Part shown: one piece after another, positions 7,708 through 14,670 of the stretch
Position numbering within the stretch: the stretch's first letter is position 1
How the letters are laid out: each line of letters starts with the position of its first letter
Assembly: GCA_946537255.1 (NCBI GenBank)
Contig: CAMNFS010000002.1
Coordinates: forward strand, 1-64,000
Direction of reading: 5' to 3'
Length of the DNA: 64,000 bases
Source: an uncultured Erysipelotrichaceae bacterium
Lineage (GTDB): Bacteria; Bacillota_I; Bacilli_A; Erysipelotrichales; Erysipelotrichaceae
Notes under the pieces: generated by a model
The model's input: only the letters and a program-made list of their open reading frames with translations
Databases searched by the model: none
What the model was told of the DNA's origin: nothing
Made by a program: the position numbers and the translations under genes

Positions 7708-8799
7708 TTAAATCAGATTGAAGTGCTTCAGCGCATTGGCAATGCCATTGTCATCGATGTCGGTGGTTACATAATCCGCTTCGGCTTTCAGAGCGTCTAC
7801 GCCGTTTCCAAGAGAAACACCGATCCCGGCGTAGCGGATCATGTCGATGTCATTCTGTCCGTCACCGAAGGCCATGGTCTGGCTGCGGTGAAGATGGTAT
7901 TCGTCAATGAAGCATTCGATGCCGGAGGCTTTTCCGCCGGCGTTGGAAATGATATCGATGCCGGTTTCGTTCCAGCTGGTGATGCGGCAGTGATCCAGCA
8001 TGTTTGTCAGAAGTTCCTTCTGTTCGCCGCCCACAAAAGCAAGGCACTGGTAGATTTCCTCTCCCTTGTATTCGCCGATATCCGGGATGGTTCCCTCGGT
8101 GCTGAGCTGGGTATTGATGACCACATCATCCACATAGTTGATATAGCGGTTTTCTTCGCCGATCAGAACAAACGGAATCTTGCTTGCTTTGAAGATGCGT
8201 ACAAGAATATCCACCTCTTCGCTGTCAATCGGATTGCCGGCGAACATCTTTTTTTCGGAGTCGAGACAGAGATTGCCGTTCAGGGTCAGATAACCGTCCA
8301 GCGGCAGGTCCATGACCGGCAGTTTGGAAAGCTCTTCGATGGAGCGGCCGGTACAGATGACAAGCCGGATTCCTTTCTCGTGGAGCTTCTGCAGAGCGTC
8401 ACGGGTACTCTGCGGTACCGACTTGGTCTTGTGTGAAAACAGAGTTCCGTCCACATCAAAGAATATTGCCCGGGTGTCGGAGGCGTCCCTGTCCGGCTCG
8501 TTGTCAATGTCGATGATATCGTTGAATCCAGTCAGTTGAAATACTTCGTTTACCGTCTTATTGACGTGACGGGCAGTGATTCTGAAATCAAGACCCATCC
8601 GCTTTTTCAGAATCAGAAACGCTCTCAGCCCGGATGAGGAAATGAAATCCAGACGGGTACAGTCAAATACCGCATGGCTGACAGTTTCGGGAATGTCAGT
8701 GATTTCTTCCTGAAATTCAAGTGAGGTTTCGGAATCTATTCTTCCGGTGATATCGAAAAATGCCGTATCATTATCAATTGTTTTTCGGATCAGTAACAT
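7708..8799 (-). CDS. STAS domain fused to a Cof-type HAD phosphatase
   Basis: Two domains in one 363-residue chain. Residues 1-100 are a STAS anti-anti-sigma domain with the phosphoacceptor region LDFISSSGLRAFLIL (Ser 54-56). Residues 108-363 are a complete Cof/HAD-IIB hydrolase: FFDVDGTLF (nucleophile Asp115), CTGRS, GGKASGIECF with the motif III Lys, and GDGQNDIDM. HAD-IIB enzymes dephosphorylate sugar phosphates and flavin nucleotides. Here the domain may instead answer, or act on, the phosphorylation state of its own STAS half, which the neighbouring RsbW-like kinase would phosphorylate. This is inference. The start follows GAAGGAAG at a good distance. Confidence 0.85.
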   Translation of the reverse strand: MLLIRKTIDNDTAFFDITGRIDSETSLEFQEEITDIPETVSHAVFDCTRLDFISSSGLRAFLILKKRMGLDFRITARHVNKTVNEVFQLTGFNDIIDIDNEPDRDASDTRAIFFDVDGTLFSHKTKSVPQSTRDALQKLHEKGIRLVICTGRSIEELSKLPVMDLPLDGYLTLNGNLCLDSEKKMFAGNPIDSEEVDILVRIFKASKIPFVLIGEENRYINYVDDVVINTQLSTEGTIPDIGEYKGEEIYQCLAFVGGEQKELLTNMLDHCRITSWNETGIDIISNAGGKASGIECFIDEYHLHRSQTMAFGDGQNDIDMIRYAGIGVSLGNGVDALKAEADYVTTDIDDNGIANALKHFNLI

Positions 8800-8896
8800 G
8801 CTGTTCTTCCTTCTTCCAGTATAAATAGAATATCATAAGTCCACGAAACAGCGGAAAAAAGCAGATTCCTCTGTTTCATTTTTATGATGACCAGAA

Positions 8897-8918
8897 AAAG
8901 ACCGCGTCCAGCGGTCTT
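8897..8918 (-). terminator. Terminator of the 936-residue flavoenzyme gene
   Basis: On the minus strand AAGACCGC pairs with GCGGTCTT around TGGAC and is followed by TTTTTC. Confidence 0.85.
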
Positions 8919-8925
8919 ATGAGAA

Positions 8926-11736
8926 TCAGTGTTCAGATGGATAATCGGCCTTTCCGGTCAGCTTTTTCTTAATGATCCGGATGCCGCGCTTTACAATATT
9001 GGGACCTACGAGTGAAAGCATTTCCTCCGCCTTATGCATGTCTGCAGCGTGAGGAATATCCCGCTGAAGATGAATGGCGTCAAATTCACATCTTGTCGTA
9101 CAGAGACCGCACCCGATGCATTTGTTGTAGTCTACCGTGGTGGCTCCGCATTTCAGACAGCGATCTGCCTCTTTTCTTGCCTGTTCTTCACTGAACGGCA
9201 TCCGAAGATCCGAGAAATCCCTGCGGCTGCCCTTTCGGGTGCCAGGCGTCTGCCGGGATGCGTTGTCATACGATTCAATCCGGATATCATCCCGATCCAG
9301 TTCAATGAATTCTCTCAGATCTCTTCCGATGGTAAGAGACTGCCCTTCGTGAACAAAGCGGTTGATGCTTACCATTCCGAGCTTTCCTTCCGCTATCGCG
9401 TCTATCGCAAAGCGGGCGCCGTGATAGATATCACCGCCGACAAAGATGTCGGGCTCGTCCGTCTGGAAGGTGACAGGATCAGCAGCTGCAGTTCTGGAAC
9501 GGGTGAGCTTTACGGAAGTGCCGTCAAGAAGAGTTCCCCATTCCGCGGCCTGTCCGATTGCGGTAAGAACATTCGCGCATGAAACCGTCATGGTATCTGC
9601 TTCATCATACACCGGGGCAAAGCGATGATCGCTGTCATAGACAGAGGTGCATTTCTTAAAGACAACCCCGGTGACCTTTCCGTTTTCCGTCAGGATTTCC
9701 TTCGGACCCCAGCCATTGTTTATTTCAATGCCTTCTTCAAGAACCTCACGGATCTCATCTTTGGCGGCAGGCATTTCATCCCTCTGCTCAAGACAGACCA
9801 TCGTGATCTTTCCTTCACCGGCGCGAAGAGCGGACCTTGCGACATCCGCCGCGACATTTCCGCCGCCGATAACAACCGTATCGCCTTTCAGCTGGGTACT
9901 GTGATCCTGATTGAAGCGGCGCAGGAAGCTGATGCCGCTTTCCACACCGGCAGCGTCCTCACCCGGGATGCCGGCGGATCTTGCACCCTGAAGGCCGATC
10001 GCGACATAGAATGCCTTATAGCCCTGTTCCCTCAGCTGCTGGATCGTGATGTCCTTTCCGATCTCCGTACCGCAGCGGATTTCAACTCCCATTTCCCGGA
10101 TGATTCCGATTTCCGCTTCCAGAAGATTCTTCTCCAGACGGAAGGAAGGAATTCCGTTTATCAGCATTCCGCCCGGAACCGGTTCCTTTTCAAACACAGT
10201 CACCGGATAGCCTTCACTTCTCAGCCAGTAGGCGGCACTGAGGCCGGCAGGGCCGGAGCCGATCACGGCAATCTTGTAGTCATCCCATTGTTTCCCATCC
10301 ATGTTGTCACAGACCGGCACAAAGGCAGAGGGGTTCTTCATCTCATACTGACAGAGGAATTTCTTGATTTCATCAATCGCTACCGGCTGATCAATTGTGC
10401 CGCGGGTGCATCGGTCTTCACAGCGCTTGTTGCACACCGAACCGCACACCGCGGGGAATGGATTGTCCTGACGGATCAGGCGCACCGCGTCTTCATAGCG
10501 TCCTTCCGCTGTCATGCGGATATAACCCTGAACAGCGATATGCGCCGGACAGGCGGTTTTGCACGGACTGGTGCCGGTGTCATAGCAGTTGATTCTGTTG
10601 TGATCGCGGTAATCGGGATCCCATTTGTCCTCGCCCCAGATATTGTCATCCGGAAGAAGATGAAGCGGGTATTTTACGGATGAACCGTCTCTTCTGCAGA
10701 GCTTCTGCCCCAGCTTCGCGGCTCCGGCCGGACAGACCTCCACACACTTTCCGCAGGCAACGCATCTGTCACGGTCAACGTGGGCGCGGTAGGCGCTGCG
10801 GCTCATGTTCGGCGTATTGAACAGCTGGCTGGTACGCAGGCCATAGCAGCTTCCCGGGGAGCAGTTGCAGATACCGACAATCCGATCCGGACCGTCGAGA
10901 TTTGTGATCTGATGCACGTAGCCCTTGCGTTCCGCCCGCATGATGATGTCCATCGCTTCCTCACGGGTGATGTAGTGGGCATCCTTGCCGGAGGTGACGA
11001 GGAATTCCGCAATGTCTCCGACGCCGATGCACATGTAGCCTTCAATATCACCGACACCTTCGCCCCGGATCCGCTGAGCCTTGCGGCAGGCGCACACCAT
11101 GGTGCAGAAAGTGTCATATTTTTCCAGCCAGTGGGAAAGATGTTCCACGGATACAGAACGGCTTTCCGCCTCAATGGCCTTTTCTACCGGAATGACATGC
11201 ATGCCGATGCCGGCTCCGCCCGGGGGAACAAGCTTCGCGGCAAGCTCCAGGGGCTCCTGGGGAGCCAGGTTGAACATGGTCGCAACCTCCGGACTCATAT
11301 CCGGAAGAGTCGGATGTTCCACCATGTATTCTCCGCTGCCGACCACCCATTTGGGAATCATGTACTGAATGTGCTGATCGGCATTATCGCGGTTCTGTTC
11401 CAGAATGCCGATCCAGAGCAGATGATCAATGAGTTCCTGCGCTTTTTCTTCACTGATGCCGTTCCACTCAGCGAGCTGTTTTGTCGTGCGTCCAACCCGG
11501 CGCTTCTTGAAACTGAGCATGAACCGGACTTCTTCCTTGGTGAGCATCCGGTCAAGAATCCAGAAATCCATGTGGTTTTCATGCATTCCTCCCGGCAGCT
11601 TGCGGGGAATATTGTCCGTGATCATGCGGGCAAGCTTCATGACGAGTTTTTTCTTTTCCGGATCATCACAGTGATAATCCGTGTGGGGAAAATCACGTTC
11701 ATTGACGTGAATTCTAGGATTGACTTCTCTTGGCAT
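8926..11736 (-). CDS. Large iron-sulfur FAD oxidoreductase (GltD/NfnB-like, 936 aa)
   Basis: Modular redox enzyme. Residues 1-300 are an N-terminal region with no clear known domain, but with Cys motifs (CTMVCACRK, ICNCSPGSCYG). A ferredoxin motif CVACGKCVEVCP follows at about 320. A GltD-type iron-sulfur segment (CKTACPAH, CGSVCNKRCEDRC) lies at about 390-450. The FAD site IGSGPAGLSAAY is near 487, the NAD(P)H site IGGGNVAADVAR near 619, and a last 4Fe-4S motif CIGCGLCTTRC near 875. It should pass electrons between NAD(P)H, FAD and clusters in the cytoplasm. It is transcribed from a promoter with a GntR-type operator at 11782-11792 and so belongs to the same regulon as the fatty-acid isomerase-like gene; it may supply electrons to it. 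Confidence 0.85.
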   Translation of the reverse strand: MPREVNPRIHVNERDFPHTDYHCDDPEKKKLVMKLARMITDNIPRKLPGGMHENHMDFWILDRMLTKEEVRFMLSFKKRRVGRTTKQLAEWNGISEEKAQELIDHLLWIGILEQNRDNADQHIQYMIPKWVVGSGEYMVEHPTLPDMSPEVATMFNLAPQEPLELAAKLVPPGGAGIGMHVIPVEKAIEAESRSVSVEHLSHWLEKYDTFCTMVCACRKAQRIRGEGVGDIEGYMCIGVGDIAEFLVTSGKDAHYITREEAMDIIMRAERKGYVHQITNLDGPDRIVGICNCSPGSCYGLRTSQLFNTPNMSRSAYRAHVDRDRCVACGKCVEVCPAGAAKLGQKLCRRDGSSVKYPLHLLPDDNIWGEDKWDPDYRDHNRINCYDTGTSPCKTACPAHIAVQGYIRMTAEGRYEDAVRLIRQDNPFPAVCGSVCNKRCEDRCTRGTIDQPVAIDEIKKFLCQYEMKNPSAFVPVCDNMDGKQWDDYKIAVIGSGPAGLSAAYWLRSEGYPVTVFEKEPVPGGMLINGIPSFRLEKNLLEAEIGIIREMGVEIRCGTEIGKDITIQQLREQGYKAFYVAIGLQGARSAGIPGEDAAGVESGISFLRRFNQDHSTQLKGDTVVIGGGNVAADVARSALRAGEGKITMVCLEQRDEMPAAKDEIREVLEEGIEINNGWGPKEILTENGKVTGVVFKKCTSVYDSDHRFAPVYDEADTMTVSCANVLTAIGQAAEWGTLLDGTSVKLTRSRTAAADPVTFQTDEPDIFVGGDIYHGARFAIDAIAEGKLGMVSINRFVHEGQSLTIGRDLREFIELDRDDIRIESYDNASRQTPGTRKGSRRDFSDLRMPFSEEQARKEADRCLKCGATTVDYNKCIGCGLCTTRCEFDAIHLQRDIPHAADMHKAEEMLSLVGPNIVKRGIRIIKKKLTGKADYPSEH

Positions 11737-11754
11737 GATTGTTCTCCTGTGCAG

Positions 11755-11768
11755 TGTAACCGCTTACG
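11755..11768. promoter_or_regulatory. Near-consensus cre (CcpA) site
   Basis: TGTAACCGCTTACG matches TGWNANCGNTNWCA at all positions but the last. It lies between the promoter and the start of the 936-residue flavoenzyme gene, a place where CcpA would act as a roadblock. Confidence 0.4.
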
Positions 11769-11781
11769 ATAATCCTTCCTG

Positions 11782-11803
11782 TGGTTTAACCAATTTTATT
11801 ATA
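11782..11803 (-). promoter_or_regulatory. Promoter -10 and GntR/FadR-type operator O1
   Basis: On the minus strand TATAAT (11798-11803) is followed after 5 nt by TGGTTAAACCA (11782-11792), so the operator covers the expected transcription start of the large flavoenzyme gene. This is the same layout and spacing as at 14635-14656. Confidence 0.75.
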
Positions 11804-11880
11804 GTGAGCCCCGAAAGAGATGGTCAACAGGAAGACAGGCGTTCCTGCAACAGGAATTCGGAGACGCAGAAATACATTGG

Positions 11881-11891
11881 TGGTCAGACCA
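11881..11891. promoter_or_regulatory. GntR/FadR-type operator O2
   Basis: TGGTCAGACCA, extended by one pair to GTGGTCAGACCAC (11880-11892), lies upstream of the isomerase-like gene. The likely -10 of that gene is TATAAT at 11940-11945, which puts the operator near -60, so the effect could be activation or repression of another start. Confidence 0.65.
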
Positions 11892-11983
11892 CAGATGGTT
11901 CCGGAAAAATAAATCTATGCACATTGAACAAGGGCGTCCTATAATAAAAGCAGCGAATCATTCTTGTTATCTGGAGGAAAACT

Positions 11984-13339
11984 ATGGATAAGAATATCAG
12001 AATCTGTATCATCGGTGGAGGTCCTGCCGGCCTTTCCGCAGGTATGTACCTGGAGAAGAAGGGGTATGAAAACTACACCATCCTTGAACGCAACGATCAT
12101 GTCGGCGGCAAGTGCCACAGTCCGTACTACAACGGCAGACGCTATGAGATGGGCGCGATCATGGGTGTTCCGTCTTATTACGCAGTACACGATGTTGAGG
12201 AATTCTGCGGCATTACCCACGATGGGCCGCAGCTGAACCGGAACTATAAGGACCGCAACGGCAACGTAATTGAACCGTTTGAACCGAAGAAGAATCTCAC
12301 CAAGATTCCGCGCCTTCTGAAGATGAAGAAGCAGATCACGGAACTGGGACGTATTCTTGAGACCAAGTACAAGGGATACGATATCAACGGTCACCGCGGT
12401 GTCGCAGACGGAAGATATGATGGGTTTGCCGTAACACCGGAGCGCGAGCCGGTCAGCGGAACCAACGAGAATCTGAAGGATCTCGCCATGCCGTTCAAGG
12501 ACTGGTGCATCATGAATAATGTGGAGCTGACTCAGGATGTCTGGATCGGTCCGTTCACTTCCTTCGGCTATGGTTACTTTGATGAAATTCCCGCTGCCTA
12601 TGTTCTGAAGTATCTGGATTTCCAGACCTGCATGAACTTTGTCAGAATCAATCTCTGGACATGGAAAAACGGAACCCAGTTCATCTGGGAGAGTCTCAAT
12701 GACCACCTGAAGAATCCGGCAAGACTCAATGCCCAGATCTCAAAGGTGGAGCGTAAGGATGGAAAGGTATTTGTCACGGTCAACGGGGAAACAGAGGAAT
12801 ATGACAAGCTGATCGTCACATCCCCGCTGCAGTTCTTCCCGGAATATGCGGATGCGCGGGAGGATGAGGAAAAGTATTTCTCGAAGATTGAATATGAGAG
12901 ATATGATGTCCTGGCAGTTGAGACAAAGCCGGAGGATCATCCGGAAATCTCCTACTATGTATTTGACAACATGACACCGGACCGTCTGGGTCACCTGATG
13001 GTTTATTACCGCAGATGGAGAGATACCAAGGATCAGGTCATTACTACCTACGCTCTGCGCAAGCATAAGAATTCCGCGGAGATCCCGTATGAAGAGTGCA
13101 AGCAGACCGTTCTTGAAGATCTCAAGATCATGAAGAATCCTGCGAGCAATGTCATCAATGAACAGAGCTGGTACTACTTCCCGCATGTATTCTCCGATGA
13201 TTACGCGTCCGGATGGTATGACGATGTCGAGGCGATGCAGGGCAAGTATGATACCTTCTACGCAGGTGAAATCATGAGCTTCGGCGATATGGATGAAACC
13301 GCGGAGTATTCCAGAGAACTTGTCGAGCGTTTCTTCTGA
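11984..13339 (+). CDS. FAD-dependent polyenoic fatty acid isomerase-like protein (PAI family)
   Basis: A 451-residue flavoprotein with FAD motif IGGGPAGLSAGMYLEKKGY (7-25) and the segment ILERNDHVGGKCHSP. Several stretches agree closely with what I recall of Cutibacterium acnes PAI, which turns linoleic acid into trans-10,cis-12 conjugated linoleic acid: GRRYEMGAIMGVPSY, PFTSFGYGYFDEIPAAYVLKY, LWTWKNGTQ, WYYFPHV and FYAGEIMSFG. PAI acts on free fatty acids with tightly bound FAD and no net redox change. Substrate and double-bond positions here are inferred. The start follows CTGGAGG, with TATAAT at 11940-11945. The gene is followed by an IS remnant and sits in a GntR-type regulon with three other redox genes. 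Confidence 0.8.
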   Translation: MDKNIRICIIGGGPAGLSAGMYLEKKGYENYTILERNDHVGGKCHSPYYNGRRYEMGAIMGVPSYYAVHDVEEFCGITHDGPQLNRNYKDRNGNVIEPFEPKKNLTKIPRLLKMKKQITELGRILETKYKGYDINGHRGVADGRYDGFAVTPEREPVSGTNENLKDLAMPFKDWCIMNNVELTQDVWIGPFTSFGYGYFDEIPAAYVLKYLDFQTCMNFVRINLWTWKNGTQFIWESLNDHLKNPARLNAQISKVERKDGKVFVTVNGETEEYDKLIVTSPLQFFPEYADAREDEEKYFSKIEYERYDVLAVETKPEDHPEISYYVFDNMTPDRLGHLMVYYRRWRDTKDQVITTYALRKHKNSAEIPYEECKQTVLEDLKIMKNPASNVINEQSWYYFPHVFSDDYASGWYDDVEAMQGKYDTFYAGEIMSFGDMDETAEYSRELVERFF

Positions 13340-13359
13340 TCAGGGTTGGCTTCAAAAGG

Positions 13360-13605
13360 TTCCTGCAAATCTGGTGTTGATGAAGAGATCAGATAGGCAG
13401 CGAGAGATTAAGACGTGGTACAGATGAAAGTGCCGCGTCTTTTGTTAATGAAACGTACCCGAGTGTTCGTGATAAGCAGGATCCTGACCTTGAAGGAAAC
13501 GAAGGATCGGTATCCAAAGGCGATTCGTTTCATGACTTTGATCAGATTGTTAGTGCCTTCTATGACGCCGTTGGACCATTGAACAGATCCGAAAGATGCC
13601 CTCAA
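13360..13605 (-). mobile_element. ISL3-family insertion sequence remnant
   Basis: The minus-strand frame 13408-13605 encodes the C-terminal 65 residues of an ISL3-type transposase (SNGVIEGTNNLIKVMKRIAFGYRSF). On the minus strand it is followed by ATCAACACCAGATTTGCAGG (about 13361-13380), resembling the usual ISL3 terminal repeat region. The rest of the element is missing, so it cannot move by itself. It separates the isomerase-like gene from the ABC-transporter relic. Confidence 0.75.
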
Positions 13606-13759
13606 CCGTCGTCATGGCTGCTCACCGGCTTTCAACGGTCCGGGATTCTGACAGGATCATCATGCTGGATCATGGCGTGATTGCGGAGGAAGGCACCTGC
13701 ACGGAGCTTATGGAAAAAACGGGCGTTTCGCCCATCTGGTCCAGAGACAATTGCTGTAG
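13579..13759 (+). pseudogene. ABC transporter C-terminal relic
   Basis: The frame from about 13579 reads STVVMAAHRLSTVRDSDR and IIMLDHGVIAEEGTCTELMEK, the H-loop and tail of an ABC exporter ATPase. Near 13722 a one-base loss shifts the frame; the next frame gives FAHLVQRQLL and a stop at 13757-13759, the normal end of such proteins. Everything before the H-loop is gone, apparently replaced by the IS remnant. It is unlike the exporter at the right edge, so it is not a copy of that gene. It may once have been the transporter of this island. Confidence 0.75.
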
Positions 13760-13805
13760 AGGCGGTCATTCCATCCTCTGCAGGCCAGAGGAACTTCCGT
13801 CTTTT

Positions 13806-14519
13806 TCAGCGGACCGGTTCCGCAAAGTCGAGAAACATCGAAAACTCCTCCTCCAGAAAGCGCTTGGCAGACTCTGCGTCCCGTGTTTTCAGGATGGAAT
13901 ACAGATTTCTGAGGAGGCTGACGCAGGATTCACAGCCAAGATGGCGGATGGCGTACTCCCAATAGGAAAGGGTGACCGGCCGGAAGGAGTTGAACAGCAG
14001 AGGCAGGATGAAATTGCCGGAGCAGAAGCAGATATCATGATGAAATTCAAAGAAGGCTTCTGCCAGGGCATGAACATCCTTTTTTTCTGCGGCGGCATCT
14101 GCCTGGGCGATATCCGCTTCCAGAATGGCAAGATCCTCTTCATTCATCTTTTCACAGAGCCGCTCCATGGCCTTGCCTTCCAGTGCGGTCCGCATCTCCA
14201 GCATGTCAGACATATGGGAGAGATCGACGAATGCCGGTGTCTGCATGCGTACCAGAAGATTCAGGGTTTCTATCGTTCCGGAACGGGCATAGTCACAGAC
14301 ATACGTACCATGACGTTCCCGGGTTTCCACAAAATGAAGCCGTTCGAGCTCCGACATGGCGAGATGCACTGCAGATTTTGAAATGTGAGCCTGGGCAGCG
14401 AGCTCCCGCTCACTCGGCAGCCGATCGCCGGCTTTCAGCTCGCCGCTTATGATCATACTGATGATCTTTTCGATAAACAGCTGCTTGACGGTAGGAGCCT
14501 CAATGACACCGATTTCCAT
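13806..14519 (-). CDS. GntR-family regulator, FadR subfamily
   Basis: A 237-residue repressor-type protein. The N-terminal winged helix (VKQLFIEKIISMIISGELKAG, broken by DRLPSERELAAQAHISKSAVHLAMSELE) is typical GntR. The all-helical C-terminal domain from about 85 contains the FCD pattern (MLEMRTALEGKAMERL, FFEFHHDICFCSGN). The ATG at 14519 is chosen because GGGAGG lies 6 nt before it; an in-frame ATG at 14555 has no such site. Its own operator copy (14537-14547) lies 18 nt upstream, indicating autoregulation, and three more copies precede the flavoenzyme genes on both sides. FadR-subfamily proteins sense carboxylates or acyl compounds; a fatty acid or acyl-CoA would suit the island. Confidence 0.88.
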   Translation of the reverse strand: MEIGVIEAPTVKQLFIEKIISMIISGELKAGDRLPSERELAAQAHISKSAVHLAMSELERLHFVETRERHGTYVCDYARSGTIETLNLLVRMQTPAFVDLSHMSDMLEMRTALEGKAMERLCEKMNEEDLAILEADIAQADAAAEKKDVHALAEAFFEFHHDICFCSGNFILPLLFNSFRPVTLSYWEYAIRHLGCESCVSLLRNLYSILKTRDAESAKRFLEEEFSMFLDFAEPVR

Positions 14520-14536
14520 AAATACCTCCCGACTGC

Positions 14537-14547
14537 TGGTCTGACCA
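14537..14547. promoter_or_regulatory. GntR/FadR-type operator O3 (autoregulation)
   Basis: TGGTCTGACCA lies between the regulator start codon and the divergent promoter region and is a perfect match to TGGT-N3-ACCA. Confidence 0.7.
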
Positions 14548-14608
14548 TATGCCACTTACAGTCAGTTTAAAAAAGAAAGGATCTGAAAACAATGTTTTCC
14601 GTGAATAA

Positions 14609-14622
14609 TGTGAGCGCTTACA
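14609..14622. promoter_or_regulatory. cre (CcpA) site
   Basis: TGTGAGCGCTTACA matches the cre consensus TGWNANCGNTNWCA at every position. It covers the -35 region of the promoter whose -10 is at 14635-14640, so CcpA should repress the saturase-like operon when preferred sugars are present. Confidence 0.75.
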
Positions 14623-14634
14623 GCGTGATGCGGG

Positions 14635-14656
14635 TATAATTATGGTGGTTAAACCA
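14635..14656 (+). promoter_or_regulatory. Promoter -10 and GntR/FadR-type operator O4
   Basis: TATAAT (14635-14640) is followed after 5 nt by TGGTTAAACCA (14646-14656), placing the operator on the transcription start of the two-gene operon 14671-17411. Confidence 0.8.
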
Positions 14657-14670
14657 GAAAGGAAGTTCCT

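Noticed and set aside
9625..10683. 352-residue plus-strand frame opposite the large flavoenzyme
   Set aside because: It lies entirely antisense to motifs of the iron-sulfur flavoprotein and has no recognisable domain.
11984..13339. Simple amine oxidase annotation
   Set aside because: The FAD fold alone would allow it, but several long stretches fit the PAI fatty acid isomerase much better.
13596..14381. 261-residue plus-strand frame over the regulator gene
   Set aside because: Only its first 45-50 codons are meaningful, as the ABC relic; the rest is antisense to the GntR gene.
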